Shown one piece after another: positions 46,172 through 55,475 of a stretch of 64,000 nt of DNA (within the stretch, counting starts at the first letter, position 1; every line of letters starts with the position of its first letter). The DNA is from Xanthobacter agilis. Its GTDB lineage: Bacteria > Pseudomonadota > Alphaproteobacteria > Rhizobiales > Xanthobacteraceae. The stretch spans positions 62,001 through 126,000 of the forward strand of contig NZ_JABWGX010000007.1 of NCBI RefSeq assembly GCF_021730435.1. Direction: 5' to 3'. Position numbers and translations under genes: made by a program. The notes under the pieces are model-generated. The model did no database searches. It saw only the letters and a list, made by a program, of their open reading frames with translations, and was not told the DNA's origin.

Positions 46172-46858
46172 TTAGCCCGCCACCGGCAGGGTCATCACGT
46201 CGTAGCCGTGGCGGATGGCGCGGCCGAGCACCGGGTCCACCAGCTCATATTCGAAGCGCTCGGCGGGCCGGATGCCGCCATGGGCGGCGAGGGTGCCGCA
46301 GTACATCACCGCGCCGTCGGTGAACGGGGCGCCATAGCCGGAGAGGATGTCCGCGGGCGGCAGCATGGAAGCGACCGAGCCTTCCTGATACAGCACCTTC
46401 TTGCCGTCGAAGACCGCGTATGAGCGCAGGATGAGGTCGTCCCAATGGGGCGCCACTTCGTCCAGGGCCCACAGGTCCGGCGCGATCGGCTTGTCGCACA
46501 TCTGCTTGGACGCCGTGATGTTGTAGGTTTCGACCTTGCGGTCGGTGTGATCGGAGCCGACGCCGAGGTAATAGCGACCGCCCACCGCCACGATCACGAA
46601 CTCCACCTCGCCGGAGGAGTCGGCGCCCACGCACTCGATGGCGTCCGCGCCGGTCAGCCGCGCGGCGCCGACCCGATAATAGATGGGCGTGGAGGCGGGG
46701 CGCGGCACGCCCAGGGCTTCGAGTTCGGCGATGTGCTTTTCCAGCGCGGCCTTGTCGCGGCCGGTCCAGCCGGCGATGACCGCCGTGCGGATCAGCAGCG
46801 TGTCTTCATAGCTGCGGCCGTCGGCATGAATGGTGAAGGTGAGGGCGGTGCCTGACAT
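46172..46858 (-). CDS. DUF2848 family hydrolase (fumarylacetoacetase-like)
   Basis: A 228-residue DUF2848 protein, distantly related to the fumarylacetoacetate hydrolase superfamily. Seen: PIYYRVGAARLTGADAIECVGADSSGEVEFV, VGSDHTDRKVE and GTLAAHGGIRPAERFEYELVDP, the latter like the metal/substrate segment GTxxxTG of FAH enzymes. Members sit in catabolic clusters and are thought to cleave or hydrate a ring-fission product; no reaction is established that I know of. Placed between the binding-protein gene (93-bp gap) and gntR, it is probably a pathway enzyme. Confidence 0.87.
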   Translation of the reverse strand: MSGTALTFTIHADGRSYEDTLLIRTAVIAGWTGRDKAALEKHIAELEALGVPRPASTPIYYRVGAARLTGADAIECVGADSSGEVEFVIVAVGGRYYLGVGSDHTDRKVETYNITASKQMCDKPIAPDLWALDEVAPHWDDLILRSYAVFDGKKVLYQEGSVASMLPPADILSGYGAPFTDGAVMYCGTLAAHGGIRPAERFEYELVDPVLGRAIRHGYDVMTLPVAG

Positions 46859-46951
46859 CAGGTTTCCTCGAACAGATCGTGCAAAAAGGAGAGGGTGCCG
46901 GCGCCCCAGGTCAGGGCAGAATGGGGCGCCGGCCTTACGCGTCGGCCGAGG

Positions 46952-48124
46952 TCAGTTCGGCAGCCGCGTGTCGAGAAGGGTCCACTTGCCGCCCTTCACC
47001 TCGATCACATAGACCGGCTTCACGGCATCGCCGTCGGTGAAGGAGATGGAGCCCTCCATGGCGGGGTAGTCCTTCAGCGTGGAGAGCTGGTCCCGGATGG
47101 CGGTGCGCTCGGCGGCGACCTTCGCCTTGTCGCCGGTGACGCCGGCCCGCTTCATGGCCTCTGCGTAGAGGTAGACGATGTCATAGACCGACGCGTCCAT
47201 CTGGTTGGGGTCGGTGCGAAGGCCCGCGGCCTTGGTCCGGGTGGCGAACTTGTCCGTGAAGGCCTTGGTCTTGTCGTTGGCATCGGCGAAGAAGGTGGTG
47301 CCGATGGTGAGGTTCTCACCGGCGCCGTCCATGCGCTTGGGCAGGTCAGGGTCGGCGATGGTGGTGCCGCCGATGACGCGGGTGGAAACACCCTGCCGCT
47401 TCAGCTCCTTGGCGAGGTTCACGGCGCCTTCGGGCGGGGAGCCGAGGCCGACGATGTCCGGGCTGATCTGCTTGAGCTGGGCCACCTGGGGCGACAGGTC
47501 GAAGGCGCCGAGCTGGAAGTCCACCGAGCCCTTCAGCGGAATGGAGAACTTTTCGAACTCGGCCGGCACCACCTTGGTGCCGATGGACTTGGACACCACA
47601 TCGTCGGTGGCGTAGGCCGCCGCGCCCGAAGCCATGGGCAGCTTCTTGTCCTTGATGGCGCCGAGGACGGCATCGATCACCTTGCCTTCGTCGGTGGTGT
47701 TACGGAAGCCGTAGGTGAAGCCCTTGGTGAGGCCGGGGGCGGAGGAGGCCATGGACATCTGCGCCAGCCCCTCGCGCTCGCCCACCGGGAAGGTGGTGCG
47801 CACCTCGGAGGAGGAGAACGGGCCGATCACGGCCAAGGCGCCGGCGTCCTGGGCGAACGAGCGCAGGGCGGTGGTGGCCTGCTTGGGATCGCCGGCGGTG
47901 TCGAACTTCACCACCTTGATCTTCTTGCCGTTGATGCCACCCTTGGCATTGATTTCCTCGACCGCCATGTCGACGGCGATCTCGTTGGTATTGGCAAGGC
48001 TCACATAGGGGCCGCTCTTGGCCATCATATAGCCGAGGACCAGATCATCCTCGGCCCGCGCGGCGCCACTGGCGGTGAGCACCGCCGCCAGCATGGTGGC
48101 ACCCAACAGAACCTGCTTCTTCAT
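46952..48124 (-). CDS. ABC transporter substrate-binding protein (branched-chain amino acid/urea type)
   Basis: A 390-residue periplasmic binding protein of the LivK/peripla_BP_6 family, with a signal peptide at about 1-24 (ending ARA-E). Typical segments: GYMMAKSGPYVSLANTNEIAVDMAVEEINAKGGINGK and AVIGPFSSSEVRTTFPVGE. In such proteins from catabolic clusters the ligand is often an aromatic acid or amide rather than leucine. It lies 35 bp behind livF and ahead of the DUF2848 gene, so it defines the ligand of this importer. Confidence 0.93.
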   Translation of the reverse strand: MKKQVLLGATMLAAVLTASGAARAEDDLVLGYMMAKSGPYVSLANTNEIAVDMAVEEINAKGGINGKKIKVVKFDTAGDPKQATTALRSFAQDAGALAVIGPFSSSEVRTTFPVGEREGLAQMSMASSAPGLTKGFTYGFRNTTDEGKVIDAVLGAIKDKKLPMASGAAAYATDDVVSKSIGTKVVPAEFEKFSIPLKGSVDFQLGAFDLSPQVAQLKQISPDIVGLGSPPEGAVNLAKELKRQGVSTRVIGGTTIADPDLPKRMDGAGENLTIGTTFFADANDKTKAFTDKFATRTKAAGLRTDPNQMDASVYDIVYLYAEAMKRAGVTGDKAKVAAERTAIRDQLSTLKDYPAMEGSISFTDGDAVKPVYVIEVKGGKWTLLDTRLPN

Positions 48125-48159
48125 GCCCTCTACTCCTCTGAAAGGATTATGGTGACGGG

Positions 48160-48888
<729 letters not shown>

Positions 48889-48889
48889 G

Positions 48890-49651
48890 TCACACCTCCT
48901 CCGCGCCGATATAGGCCTCGCGCACCTTGGCGTTCTGCCGCACCTGCGACAGCGGACCCTCGGCGATCTTCTCGCCGAAATTCAGCACCACCACGTTCTC
49001 GCAGATGCTGTCCACGAAGTGCATGTCGTGCTCCACCACCAAGAGGGTGATGCCCTTGGCCATCAGCGCTTTCAGGTGATCGCGCAAAGCGTTGGTCTCG
49101 GACGGGTTGAGGCCGGCGGCGGGCTCGTCCAGCATCAGCACGCTGGCCCCGGCAAGGGTGGCGCGCACAAGGTCGATGCGCTTCCTCACCCCATAGGGCA
49201 GGGCGCCCACGGTCTCGTTCGCCCATTCCTCCAGGCCGCTTTCGGCAAGGGCGGCCCTCGCCTCCACCTTCCAGCGATGGTTGGGAAACAGGCGGTAGGG
49301 GGTGAGCAGCGCGCGCAGCGAGGTATTGCGCACATGCTGGCCCACCAGCATGTTCTCCAGCACCGTCAGATGCGACATCAGCCGGATGTTCTGGAACGAG
49401 CGGGCGATGCCGGTCGAGATCCGCTTGCGCGACGGCATGTGGGTGATGTCCACGCCGTTCGCGGTGATGGTGCCGGCATCGACGCCATAGACCCCGCTCA
49501 CCAGATTGAACACGGTGGTCTTGCCCGCGCCGTTGGGGCCGATGAGCGCGGTGGTGACACCCTTCGGCACCTCGAACGACAGGTCGGTGATGGCCCGGAC
49601 CCCGGCGAAGGACTTGTTGAGCCCCTGGATGGACAGCGCTGCGGTCATCAT
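48890..49651 (-). CDS. livG: ABC transporter ATP-binding protein (LivG type)
   Basis: A 253-residue ATPase. Walker A is GPNGAGKT, and GIARSFQNIRLMSHLTVLENMLVG is a LivG hallmark. The signature loop is divergent (LPYGVRKRIDLVRA), as usual in LivG; Walker B is VLMLDEPAAGLNP. The start is ATG 49651 or the adjacent ATG 49648; GGAGG lies just upstream. The first overlaps the livM stop as ATGA. Confidence 0.93.
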   Translation of the reverse strand: MMTAALSIQGLNKSFAGVRAITDLSFEVPKGVTTALIGPNGAGKTTVFNLVSGVYGVDAGTITANGVDITHMPSRKRISTGIARSFQNIRLMSHLTVLENMLVGQHVRNTSLRALLTPYRLFPNHRWKVEARAALAESGLEEWANETVGALPYGVRKRIDLVRATLAGASVLMLDEPAAGLNPSETNALRDHLKALMAKGITLLVVEHDMHFVDSICENVVVLNFGEKIAEGPLSQVRQNAKVREAYIGAEEV

Positions 49652-50499
49652 GCGGCCTCCGAGCTTTCGGCGGCGGGCTTGCGACGGGCGAAGCGCAGCA
49701 GCGAGGTGGTCACCAGCCCTTGCGGCCGGATCGCCATGAAGACGATGATGAACACCGCGAACAGGGCATAGCGCCACTGGTCGGAGGCGCGCAGCAACTC
49801 CGGCGCCAGGGTGAAGAAGGCCGCGCCCACCAGCGGGCCCCACACCGTCTGGGTGCCGCCGAACAGAACGTAAAGCACCGTGAAAACGGACAGCAGCACG
49901 TTGAAATGCTGGGCTTCCACGAAGTTGTAATGGTGGGCATAGAACGCGCCGCCGAAGCCGGCCACCGCCGCGCCCAAGGCGAACGCCGCCACCTGGATGC
50001 CCCGCACCGACACGCCGAGCAGGTCGGCGACCGTCGGATCGCTCTTCACCGCCGTGAGATAGAGCGCGAAACGGGTGCGCGAGAGGTAGAGCATGAGCAC
50101 CACCACCGCGGCGGCGGCGAGGAACACGCCGTTCGGCCCCACATAATCGCTGACCGGATAGCCGGCCGCGCCGCCCACCACCTCGAGGTTGAGGAACAGG
50201 GCCGAGATCACCTGCCCCAGGGCAAAGGTGGCCATGGCCAGATAGATGCCATGGGTGCGCAGCACCGGAATGCCGATGAGAAGACCGGTCAGGCCGGCAA
50301 GCCCCGCGCCCACCGGAATGGCCGCCCACATGGGCCAGGCATATTCGTTGGTGAGGAAGGCGGAGGCATAGGCGCCGATGGCCATGAAGCCGGCGATGCC
50401 GAGGTTCAACTGGCCCGCCGCCAGCGGCAGGTAAACCGCATAGGCGGCCATCACATTGAAGGCGAGGACGACGAGGACGCCGGTCAGATAGCCGCTCAT
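49648..50499 (-). CDS. livM: ABC transporter permease (LivM type)
   Basis: A 283-residue inner-membrane permease with about nine TM segments. The LivM motif GIYLAMATFALGQVISALFLN and FGGAFYAHHYNFVEAQ...FTVLYVLFGGTQTVWGPLVGA are conserved. The start codon shares one base with the livH stop (TGATG), so translation is coupled. Confidence 0.93.
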   Translation of the reverse strand: MSGYLTGVLVVLAFNVMAAYAVYLPLAAGQLNLGIAGFMAIGAYASAFLTNEYAWPMWAAIPVGAGLAGLTGLLIGIPVLRTHGIYLAMATFALGQVISALFLNLEVVGGAAGYPVSDYVGPNGVFLAAAAVVVLMLYLSRTRFALYLTAVKSDPTVADLLGVSVRGIQVAAFALGAAVAGFGGAFYAHHYNFVEAQHFNVLLSVFTVLYVLFGGTQTVWGPLVGAAFFTLAPELLRASDQWRYALFAVFIIVFMAIRPQGLVTTSLLRFARRKPAAESSEAA

Positions 50500-51371
50500 C
50501 ACAGCTTCTCCCGGGTGGCGGGGCGGCCGAGCAGCCCCTGCGGACGCAGAATGAGGATCACGAGCAGAAGCCCATAGACAGTGATGTTGACCACGTCGGC
50601 GCCGATGAAGCTGATGGACAGCACTTCCGCGAGGCCGATCAAGAGCCCGCCCAGCACCGCGCCCCAGATGGAGCCCATGCCGCCGACGATCATGGCGGCG
50701 ACCCCCTTGAAGCCGACACCTTCGCCCATGAACGGCGACACCTGCTGGTAATTGACCGCGAACAGCAGCCCCGCCACCGCCGCCAGCAAGGCCGAGGCGA
50801 TGAACAGCATGGGCACGAGCCGGCCGGTATCGATCCCCATGAGCACGGCCGTGTCGCGGTTTTCCGCAACGGTGCGGATGCAACGCCCGGTGGAGGTGGA
50901 CGACAGGAACCAGGAGAGCCACAGCACCAGCAGCACCGAGAGCGCCAGAGAGCCCAGTTGCGCGATGCCGATCACCAGCCCGCCGAGACGCAGGTTGAGA
51001 TCCGGCACCAGCGCCGGAAACGCCTGCTGGTCGGAGCCGAAATAGATCAGCATCAGGTTTTCCAGCAGCACCAGGAAGCCGAGGGAGGAGACCAGCGGCA
51101 CTTCCGGATCGCCCCCCTGCATGGGCCGGTAGGCGAAGCGCTCCACCAGCAGGGACACCAGCGCCGCCACCGCCAGCGCGGCGGCAAAGGCGAACAGGGT
51201 CGGCCAGCCGAACTTGATGAAGCCGTAGGCGACCATGCCGCCGAGCATGAACAGGCCCGGCAGGGAGAAATTGAGAAAGTTCAGCACGCCGATGGCAAGC
51301 GTGAAAGCCACCGCCATCAGCATGTAGATGGCCCCGAGCATCAGGCCGTTGACGATCTGCTGAGCGAGCAT
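50499..51371 (-). CDS. livH: ABC transporter permease (LivH type)
   Basis: A 290-residue permease and first gene of the minus-strand operon. Typical LivH segments: MLAQQIVNGLMLGAIYMLMA at the N-terminus, GVLNFLNFSLPGLFMLGGM, RCIRTVAENRDTAVLMGID and FKGVAAMIVGGMGSIWGAVLGG. ATG 51371 has GGGG close upstream; an in-frame ATG at 51383 would add four residues. The putative GntR operator is 116-140 bp upstream. Confidence 0.93.
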   Translation of the reverse strand: MLAQQIVNGLMLGAIYMLMAVAFTLAIGVLNFLNFSLPGLFMLGGMVAYGFIKFGWPTLFAFAAALAVAALVSLLVERFAYRPMQGGDPEVPLVSSLGFLVLLENLMLIYFGSDQQAFPALVPDLNLRLGGLVIGIAQLGSLALSVLLVLWLSWFLSSTSTGRCIRTVAENRDTAVLMGIDTGRLVPMLFIASALLAAVAGLLFAVNYQQVSPFMGEGVGFKGVAAMIVGGMGSIWGAVLGGLLIGLAEVLSISFIGADVVNITVYGLLLVILILRPQGLLGRPATREKL

Positions 51372-51486
51372 GGAACCCCGCATGAAACGCGCTCTGGACG
51401 CGTAGGAAACGCTTGGGCGCGGCCGGGACCGGCACCGTGCGCGATGAACCGCCGGAGTGCGCGGGCGCCACCGCGCCCCGCTCCGA

Positions 51487-51511
51487 AATTAGGTAATAGA
51501 CAAAGCTAATT
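51487..51511. promoter_or_regulatory. Putative GntR operator upstream of livH
   Basis: A 25-bp dyad AATTAG-N13-CTAATT. The right half and flank (ACAAAGCTAATT, then CGCAT one base later) repeat the sequence at 40672-40688 ahead of the monooxygenase operon, with identical half-site spacing. It overlaps the likely livH promoter, which suits repression by the GntR protein encoded at the end of this operon. Confidence 0.65.
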
Positions 51512-51770
51512 CCGCATTCGGTTCAAGCTGAAATTTCAAGCGTATTTCAGAATGGTCTCAGGGAAGTGACAGCCTGCCACAACTGCCCCAGAGGAAATGG
51601 CTTTTCAGCCAGCCATGCGTCCCTGTGCGGAGCCGGGATGTGCCGCAATCGACCACAGCCTGTCTAAAATGCAAGCGTGCAGACTTATTTTTGGGCAATG
51701 GGACGGTCCTCTCCCCGTGGCGTCGGAGTCCCGTCCCGCGTTGCACCCGGCCAGGCATTGAATTTTAAAA

Positions 51771-51798
51771 TTGACAAAAACAATCGATTTAATATTTT
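51771..51798 (+). promoter_or_regulatory. Sigma-70-type promoter of the dioxygenase/ABC operon
   Basis: A consensus -35 TTGACA (51771-51776), a 16-bp spacer and -10 TATTTT (51793-51798) in an AT-rich stretch, 43 bp before the start codon of the TauD-type gene. AGGAG lies eight to nine bases ahead of that ATG. Confidence 0.65.
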
Positions 51799-51840
51799 CA
51801 ATCGGGCAACTGCCTGCCCCGCCTCCCTAGGAGCCCCTCC

Positions 51841-52743
51841 ATGAGCGAGCATTCGGTACTCAATCTGCGGCCTCTCGGCGGCCGGATCGGCGCGGAAATC
51901 TCGGACCTTCGCGTCTCCGGCGATCTTCATCCCGCAACCGTCAAGGCGCTCCACGCCGCGATCTTGAAGTATAAGGTGGTGTTCTTCCGAGGGCAGGACC
52001 ATCTGGACGACGCCACCCAGGAGGCGTTCGCCAAGCTGTTCGGTGGCCTCAACGAACACCCCACGCTTCCGTCCAAGGACGGCACCGAGGCCATCCTGGA
52101 GGTGGCGGCCGAGCGCGGCGAGGTGGCGAGCAACTGGCACGCCGATTTCACCTTCGTGGACACCTATCCGCAGCTCACCTTCCTGCGGCCGGTGGTGCTG
52201 CCGAGCCACGGCGGTGACACGCTGTGGGGCAATACCGAGGCCGCCTATGACGAACTGCCCGAGTCCCTGAAGGCGCTTGCCGAGCAACTGTGGACCCTGC
52301 ACACCAACGACTATGACTATGTGAGCGATCGTCCGGTCCGCGAAAAGGGCAAGATTCGCCACGGCGAGGTCTTCATCCGCAAGGTGTTCGAGACCGAGCA
52401 GCCGCTGGTGGCGGTGCATCCGCACACGGGCAAGAAGGTGCTCATCGTCGGCAATTTCATCCAGCGCATCATCGGCTACCGCTCGCCGGATTCCCACGAC
52501 CTGCTCCAGATCTTCCAGCGCCACGCGACCAGCCCGGAAAACACCCTGCGCTGGTCGTGGAAACTGGGCGACATCGCGGTGTGGGACAACCGCGCCACGG
52601 TGCATCGCGCGGTGGACGATTTCGACCGCGAGCCGCGCACCCTGCGCCGCTCCACCGTGGTGGGCGAGCCGGCGGTGAGCGTCGATGGGCGCCGGGCCTC
52701 CACCCGCATCGTCGGCGAGAAGCCGAAGGCTGTCGTCGCCTGA
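51841..52743 (+). CDS. TauD/TfdA family 2-oxoglutarate-dependent dioxygenase
   Basis: A 300-residue Fe(II)/2-oxoglutarate dioxygenase. The iron ligands His100 and Asp102 (NWHADFTF) and His255 (ATVHRAVDDF) and the 2-oxoglutarate-binding arginine (RTLRR, about 269-270) are present. Family members desulfonate taurine, cleave alkyl sulfates or degrade phenoxy acids. Linked to a sulfonate-type ABC importer, an organosulfonate or sulfate-ester substrate is likely, with sulfite or sulfate released as a sulfur source. TauD itself is similar in length, but taurine specificity cannot be claimed. Confidence 0.92.
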   Translation: MSEHSVLNLRPLGGRIGAEISDLRVSGDLHPATVKALHAAILKYKVVFFRGQDHLDDATQEAFAKLFGGLNEHPTLPSKDGTEAILEVAAERGEVASNWHADFTFVDTYPQLTFLRPVVLPSHGGDTLWGNTEAAYDELPESLKALAEQLWTLHTNDYDYVSDRPVREKGKIRHGEVFIRKVFETEQPLVAVHPHTGKKVLIVGNFIQRIIGYRSPDSHDLLQIFQRHATSPENTLRWSWKLGDIAVWDNRATVHRAVDDFDREPRTLRRSTVVGEPAVSVDGRRASTRIVGEKPKAVVA

Positions 52744-52805
52744 GACCCCTGCGGTCCGGGCGTTCCCCGCCGCCTGGACCGCTCATTCATCCGGAGCGTC
52801 GTCCC

Positions 52806-53867
52806 ATGTCCCTGCTGGTCCGTGTGGCAGCCCTGCTGCTGGCTGTCTTTCTGCCCGTCGCGGCCTTTGCCGAGTCGGTGGTCATCCGCATCGGCTTTGC
52901 CGAGGTGGGCGTCGGCGGACGCCAGTTCGGTACCCAGGGCGGTGCCAGCGTCGCCCACGCCAGGACGCTTCTGGAAAAGGAGTTCGCGGGCGAGGATGTG
53001 ACCGTGCAATGGGTCTTCTTCCGGGGCGCCGGACCGGCCGTGAACGAGGCCATCGCCGCCGGCCAGCTCGATCTTGCGCTCCAGGGCGACCTGCCGGCCA
53101 TCGTCGGCCGGGCCAACGGCCTGAAGACCAAGCTTCTGATGGGCTCGGGCGTGCGCAACAACATCTATCTCGCGGTGCGGCCCGATGCGCCCATCACTGG
53201 CATCGACGACCTGAAGGGGCGAAAGGTGGCCCAGTTCCGTGGCACCAACCTCCAGCTCGCCGCCGACCGGGTGCTCGCCGCGCACCACCTGACCGAGCGC
53301 GACATCCGTTTCCTGTCCATGGATTTCGAGGCGGCGGTGGCGGCCCTGCGGTCCGGCGACATCGACGCCACGTTCGGACAGGCGGACCTGTTCGCCTTGC
53401 AGGACCAGGGGCTGGCCAAGGTGGTCTATTCCACCCGTGGCGACGATCCCACCTTCACCCGCCACAGCCATGTGCTGGTGACGGAAGCTTTCGAGACCGC
53501 CCATCCCGAACTCGTGCAGCGGGTGGTGACCACTTTCGTGAAGGCCGCCGACTGGGCCAGCGACGAGAACAACCGCAAGGAATTGTTCGAGATCTGGGCG
53601 CTGTCGGGCCGCCCGGTCGCCGGCTTCGAGCATGATTACGAGGGCCAGACCCTCGCCTATCGCCAGAGCCCGCTGATCGATCCGTTCCTGATCGAGTCCT
53701 ACGCCTCCAAGATCCAGCAGGCCAAGGACTACCGCCTGTTGCGCGGCAACGCGAGCGTGGAGGGGTGGTTCGAGCCGAAATACCTCAATACGGCCTTGAA
53801 GCAGCTCGGTCTCGAGCGGCGCTGGACCCCCCTCGACGCCGCCGGCAAGCCGGTCGCCACCAACTGA
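52806..53867 (+). CDS. ABC transporter substrate-binding protein (sulfonate/nitrate/taurine type)
   Basis: A 353-residue periplasmic binding protein of the SsuA/TauA/NMT1-like family with a signal peptide at about 1-22 (ending AFA-E). Core segments: WVFFRGAGPAVNEAIAAGQLDLALQGDLPAIVGRANG and IDDLKGRKVAQFRGTNLQLAADRVL. The Gly-Ala-Gly-Pro ligand-loop region is typical of alkanesulfonate binders. Start at 52806; the open frame further upstream overlaps the dioxygenase gene. Second gene of the operon. Confidence 0.92.
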   Translation: MSLLVRVAALLLAVFLPVAAFAESVVIRIGFAEVGVGGRQFGTQGGASVAHARTLLEKEFAGEDVTVQWVFFRGAGPAVNEAIAAGQLDLALQGDLPAIVGRANGLKTKLLMGSGVRNNIYLAVRPDAPITGIDDLKGRKVAQFRGTNLQLAADRVLAAHHLTERDIRFLSMDFEAAVAALRSGDIDATFGQADLFALQDQGLAKVVYSTRGDDPTFTRHSHVLVTEAFETAHPELVQRVVTTFVKAADWASDENNRKELFEIWALSGRPVAGFEHDYEGQTLAYRQSPLIDPFLIESYASKIQQAKDYRLLRGNASVEGWFEPKYLNTALKQLGLERRWTPLDAAGKPVATN

Positions 53868-53877
53868 GGGGCCGGAC

Positions 53878-54708
53878 ATGACCTCCACCACGTCAGCGGT
53901 TGATCTGCCGCTGCCCTCCGGGGCGGTGGCCCGCCCCCGCCGCCTCTTCCTGCCGCACCCGCGCCGGCTGTTGCCGGTGCTGGAAGGGCTGGTGCTGCCG
54001 GCCGTTCTCCTGGGCGCGTGGGCACTGACATCCCATCAGGGCTGGCTGCCGGCGCAGATCCTGCCGGGGCCGGGCAGCGTCCTCGACGCCTTCCGCGAGC
54101 TTCTGGCCAGCGGCGAGCTGGGCGATCACATCCGCGCCAGCCTCTCGCGGGTGATCCTCGGGTTCGCTCTGGGCGGTGGCCTGGGGCTGCTGCTCGGCGT
54201 CGCCATGGGCGTGTCGCGTGCCGCGTCCGAGATCATCGAGCCGGTATTCGTCTGGTTCGCCCAGGTGCCGCCCATCGCGCTGGCGCCGCTCCTCATTCTC
54301 TTGGTGGGCATTGATGAGGCGCTGAAGGTGCTCATCGTCGCCAAGGCGGCCATGATCCCGCTCGCGGTCAATACCGCCGAGGGCGTGCGCAATGTGCCGC
54401 GGCAGTGGCGGGAGGTGGGGCGCGTGTTCGGCTTTTCGCCGGCGCGCACGGTGTTCGGCCTGGTGCTGCCGGCGGCGCTGCCGACCGTATTCTCGGGCGT
54501 GCGCACAGGTCTCACCCATGCCTGGCTCACGCTGGTGGCGGTGGAACTGATCGCCTCCACGGAGGGGCTCGGCTATCTCATGGTGTGGGGTCGCCAGTTG
54601 TTCCAGCTCGAATTCGTGCTGCTGTCGGTGGTGGTGATCGCCCTCATCGGCTTCGCCCTGGACCGCGGCCTCAACCGTATCGAGGCCCGCATCGGGGCTT
54701 GGCGATGA
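53878..54708 (+). CDS. ABC transporter permease 1 (sulfonate type)
   Basis: A 276-residue BPD-type permease with about six TM segments. The cytoplasmic EAA loop is recognisable (NVPRQWREVGRVFGFSPARTVFGLVLPAALPTVFSGVRTG). It corresponds to SsuC/TauC. It lies 10 bp after the binding protein gene and overlaps the second permease gene by 4 bp (ATGA). Confidence 0.92.
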   Translation: MTSTTSAVDLPLPSGAVARPRRLFLPHPRRLLPVLEGLVLPAVLLGAWALTSHQGWLPAQILPGPGSVLDAFRELLASGELGDHIRASLSRVILGFALGGGLGLLLGVAMGVSRAASEIIEPVFVWFAQVPPIALAPLLILLVGIDEALKVLIVAKAAMIPLAVNTAEGVRNVPRQWREVGRVFGFSPARTVFGLVLPAALPTVFSGVRTGLTHAWLTLVAVELIASTEGLGYLMVWGRQLFQLEFVLLSVVVIALIGFALDRGLNRIEARIGAWR

Positions 54709-55463
54709 CGGCCGGTCTTGCGCCACGTGTGCTGCGCTTCAGCCTGTTGCCATTGGCGCTGCTGGCCCTGTGGCAGGGGGTGACGGCGGCGGGCTGGACC
54801 GACCTTCGGGAATTCCCGGCCCCCGCCACCGTATTCGCCCGCGCGCTTGGCGAATGGCAAAGCGGTGTGCTGCCAGAGGCGTTGCTTGCGTCTCTGGCGC
54901 GTGACCTTGCGGGCTTCGCCTTGGGCGCGGCGGCGGGTATTCCGCTGGGCCTGACGCTCGGCCTCTCGCCGTGGTTCGGGCGCCTGGTGGGGCCGACGTT
55001 CGATTCCTTCAAGCAGATCGCCATTTTCGCCTGGATTCCTCTGTTTGGCCTGTGGTTCGGCATGGGGGAGAGTGCCAAGGTGGTCTTCATCGCCACCGCG
55101 GCGTTCGTGCCGATCACGGTGAATGCCTGGGCCGGGGCGCGGGCCCTGCCGCAGACCCTGGAGGAAGCCACCGCGGTCTTGCGCTTCTCTCCCTGGCAGC
55201 GACTCATATGGGCGCGGTTGCCGGCGGCCTTGCCGGACATTGTCGCCGGTCTGCGGGTGGGGCTCATCAATGCCTGGCTTGCCACCGTCGGGGCTGAATA
55301 TTTCATGAGCGTGGCGCCCGGCCTCGGCTCGGTGCTCATCTCCGGGCGCGATCTCTATGCGATGGATCTGGTTCTGGTCGGGGTGCTGGTGCTCGGGTTG
55401 ACGGGCGTTGCCCTCGACACCGTCGCAAGCCGGCTCGGCGCCATCCTCATCCGCTGGCAGTGA
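54705..55463 (+). CDS. ABC transporter permease 2 (sulfonate type)
   Basis: A 252-residue permease of the same family but clearly different in sequence from permease 1. It has about six TM segments and the EAA loop LPQTLEEATAVLRFSPWQRLIWARLPAALPDIVAGLRVG. SsuC and TauC systems normally use one permease as a homodimer, so two suggest a heterodimeric channel. ATG 54705 overlaps the preceding stop; the open frame further upstream is a shadow of permease 1. Confidence 0.9.
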   Translation: MTAGLAPRVLRFSLLPLALLALWQGVTAAGWTDLREFPAPATVFARALGEWQSGVLPEALLASLARDLAGFALGAAAGIPLGLTLGLSPWFGRLVGPTFDSFKQIAIFAWIPLFGLWFGMGESAKVVFIATAAFVPITVNAWAGARALPQTLEEATAVLRFSPWQRLIWARLPAALPDIVAGLRVGLINAWLATVGAEYFMSVAPGLGSVLISGRDLYAMDLVLVGVLVLGLTGVALDTVASRLGAILIRWQ

Positions 55464-55475
55464 CGGGAGCAGACC

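Larger units (their letters stand above)
51384..51840. other. Divergent control region between liv operon and TauD-type gene
   Basis: 457 bp. Near the liv side it holds the 25-bp dyad at 51487-51511, overlapping a possible minus-strand promoter (TTGAAC at about 51530). Near the dioxygenase side it is AT-rich and holds a good plus-strand promoter at 51771-51798. Between them (51540-51760) no gene is recognisable. Confidence 0.5.
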
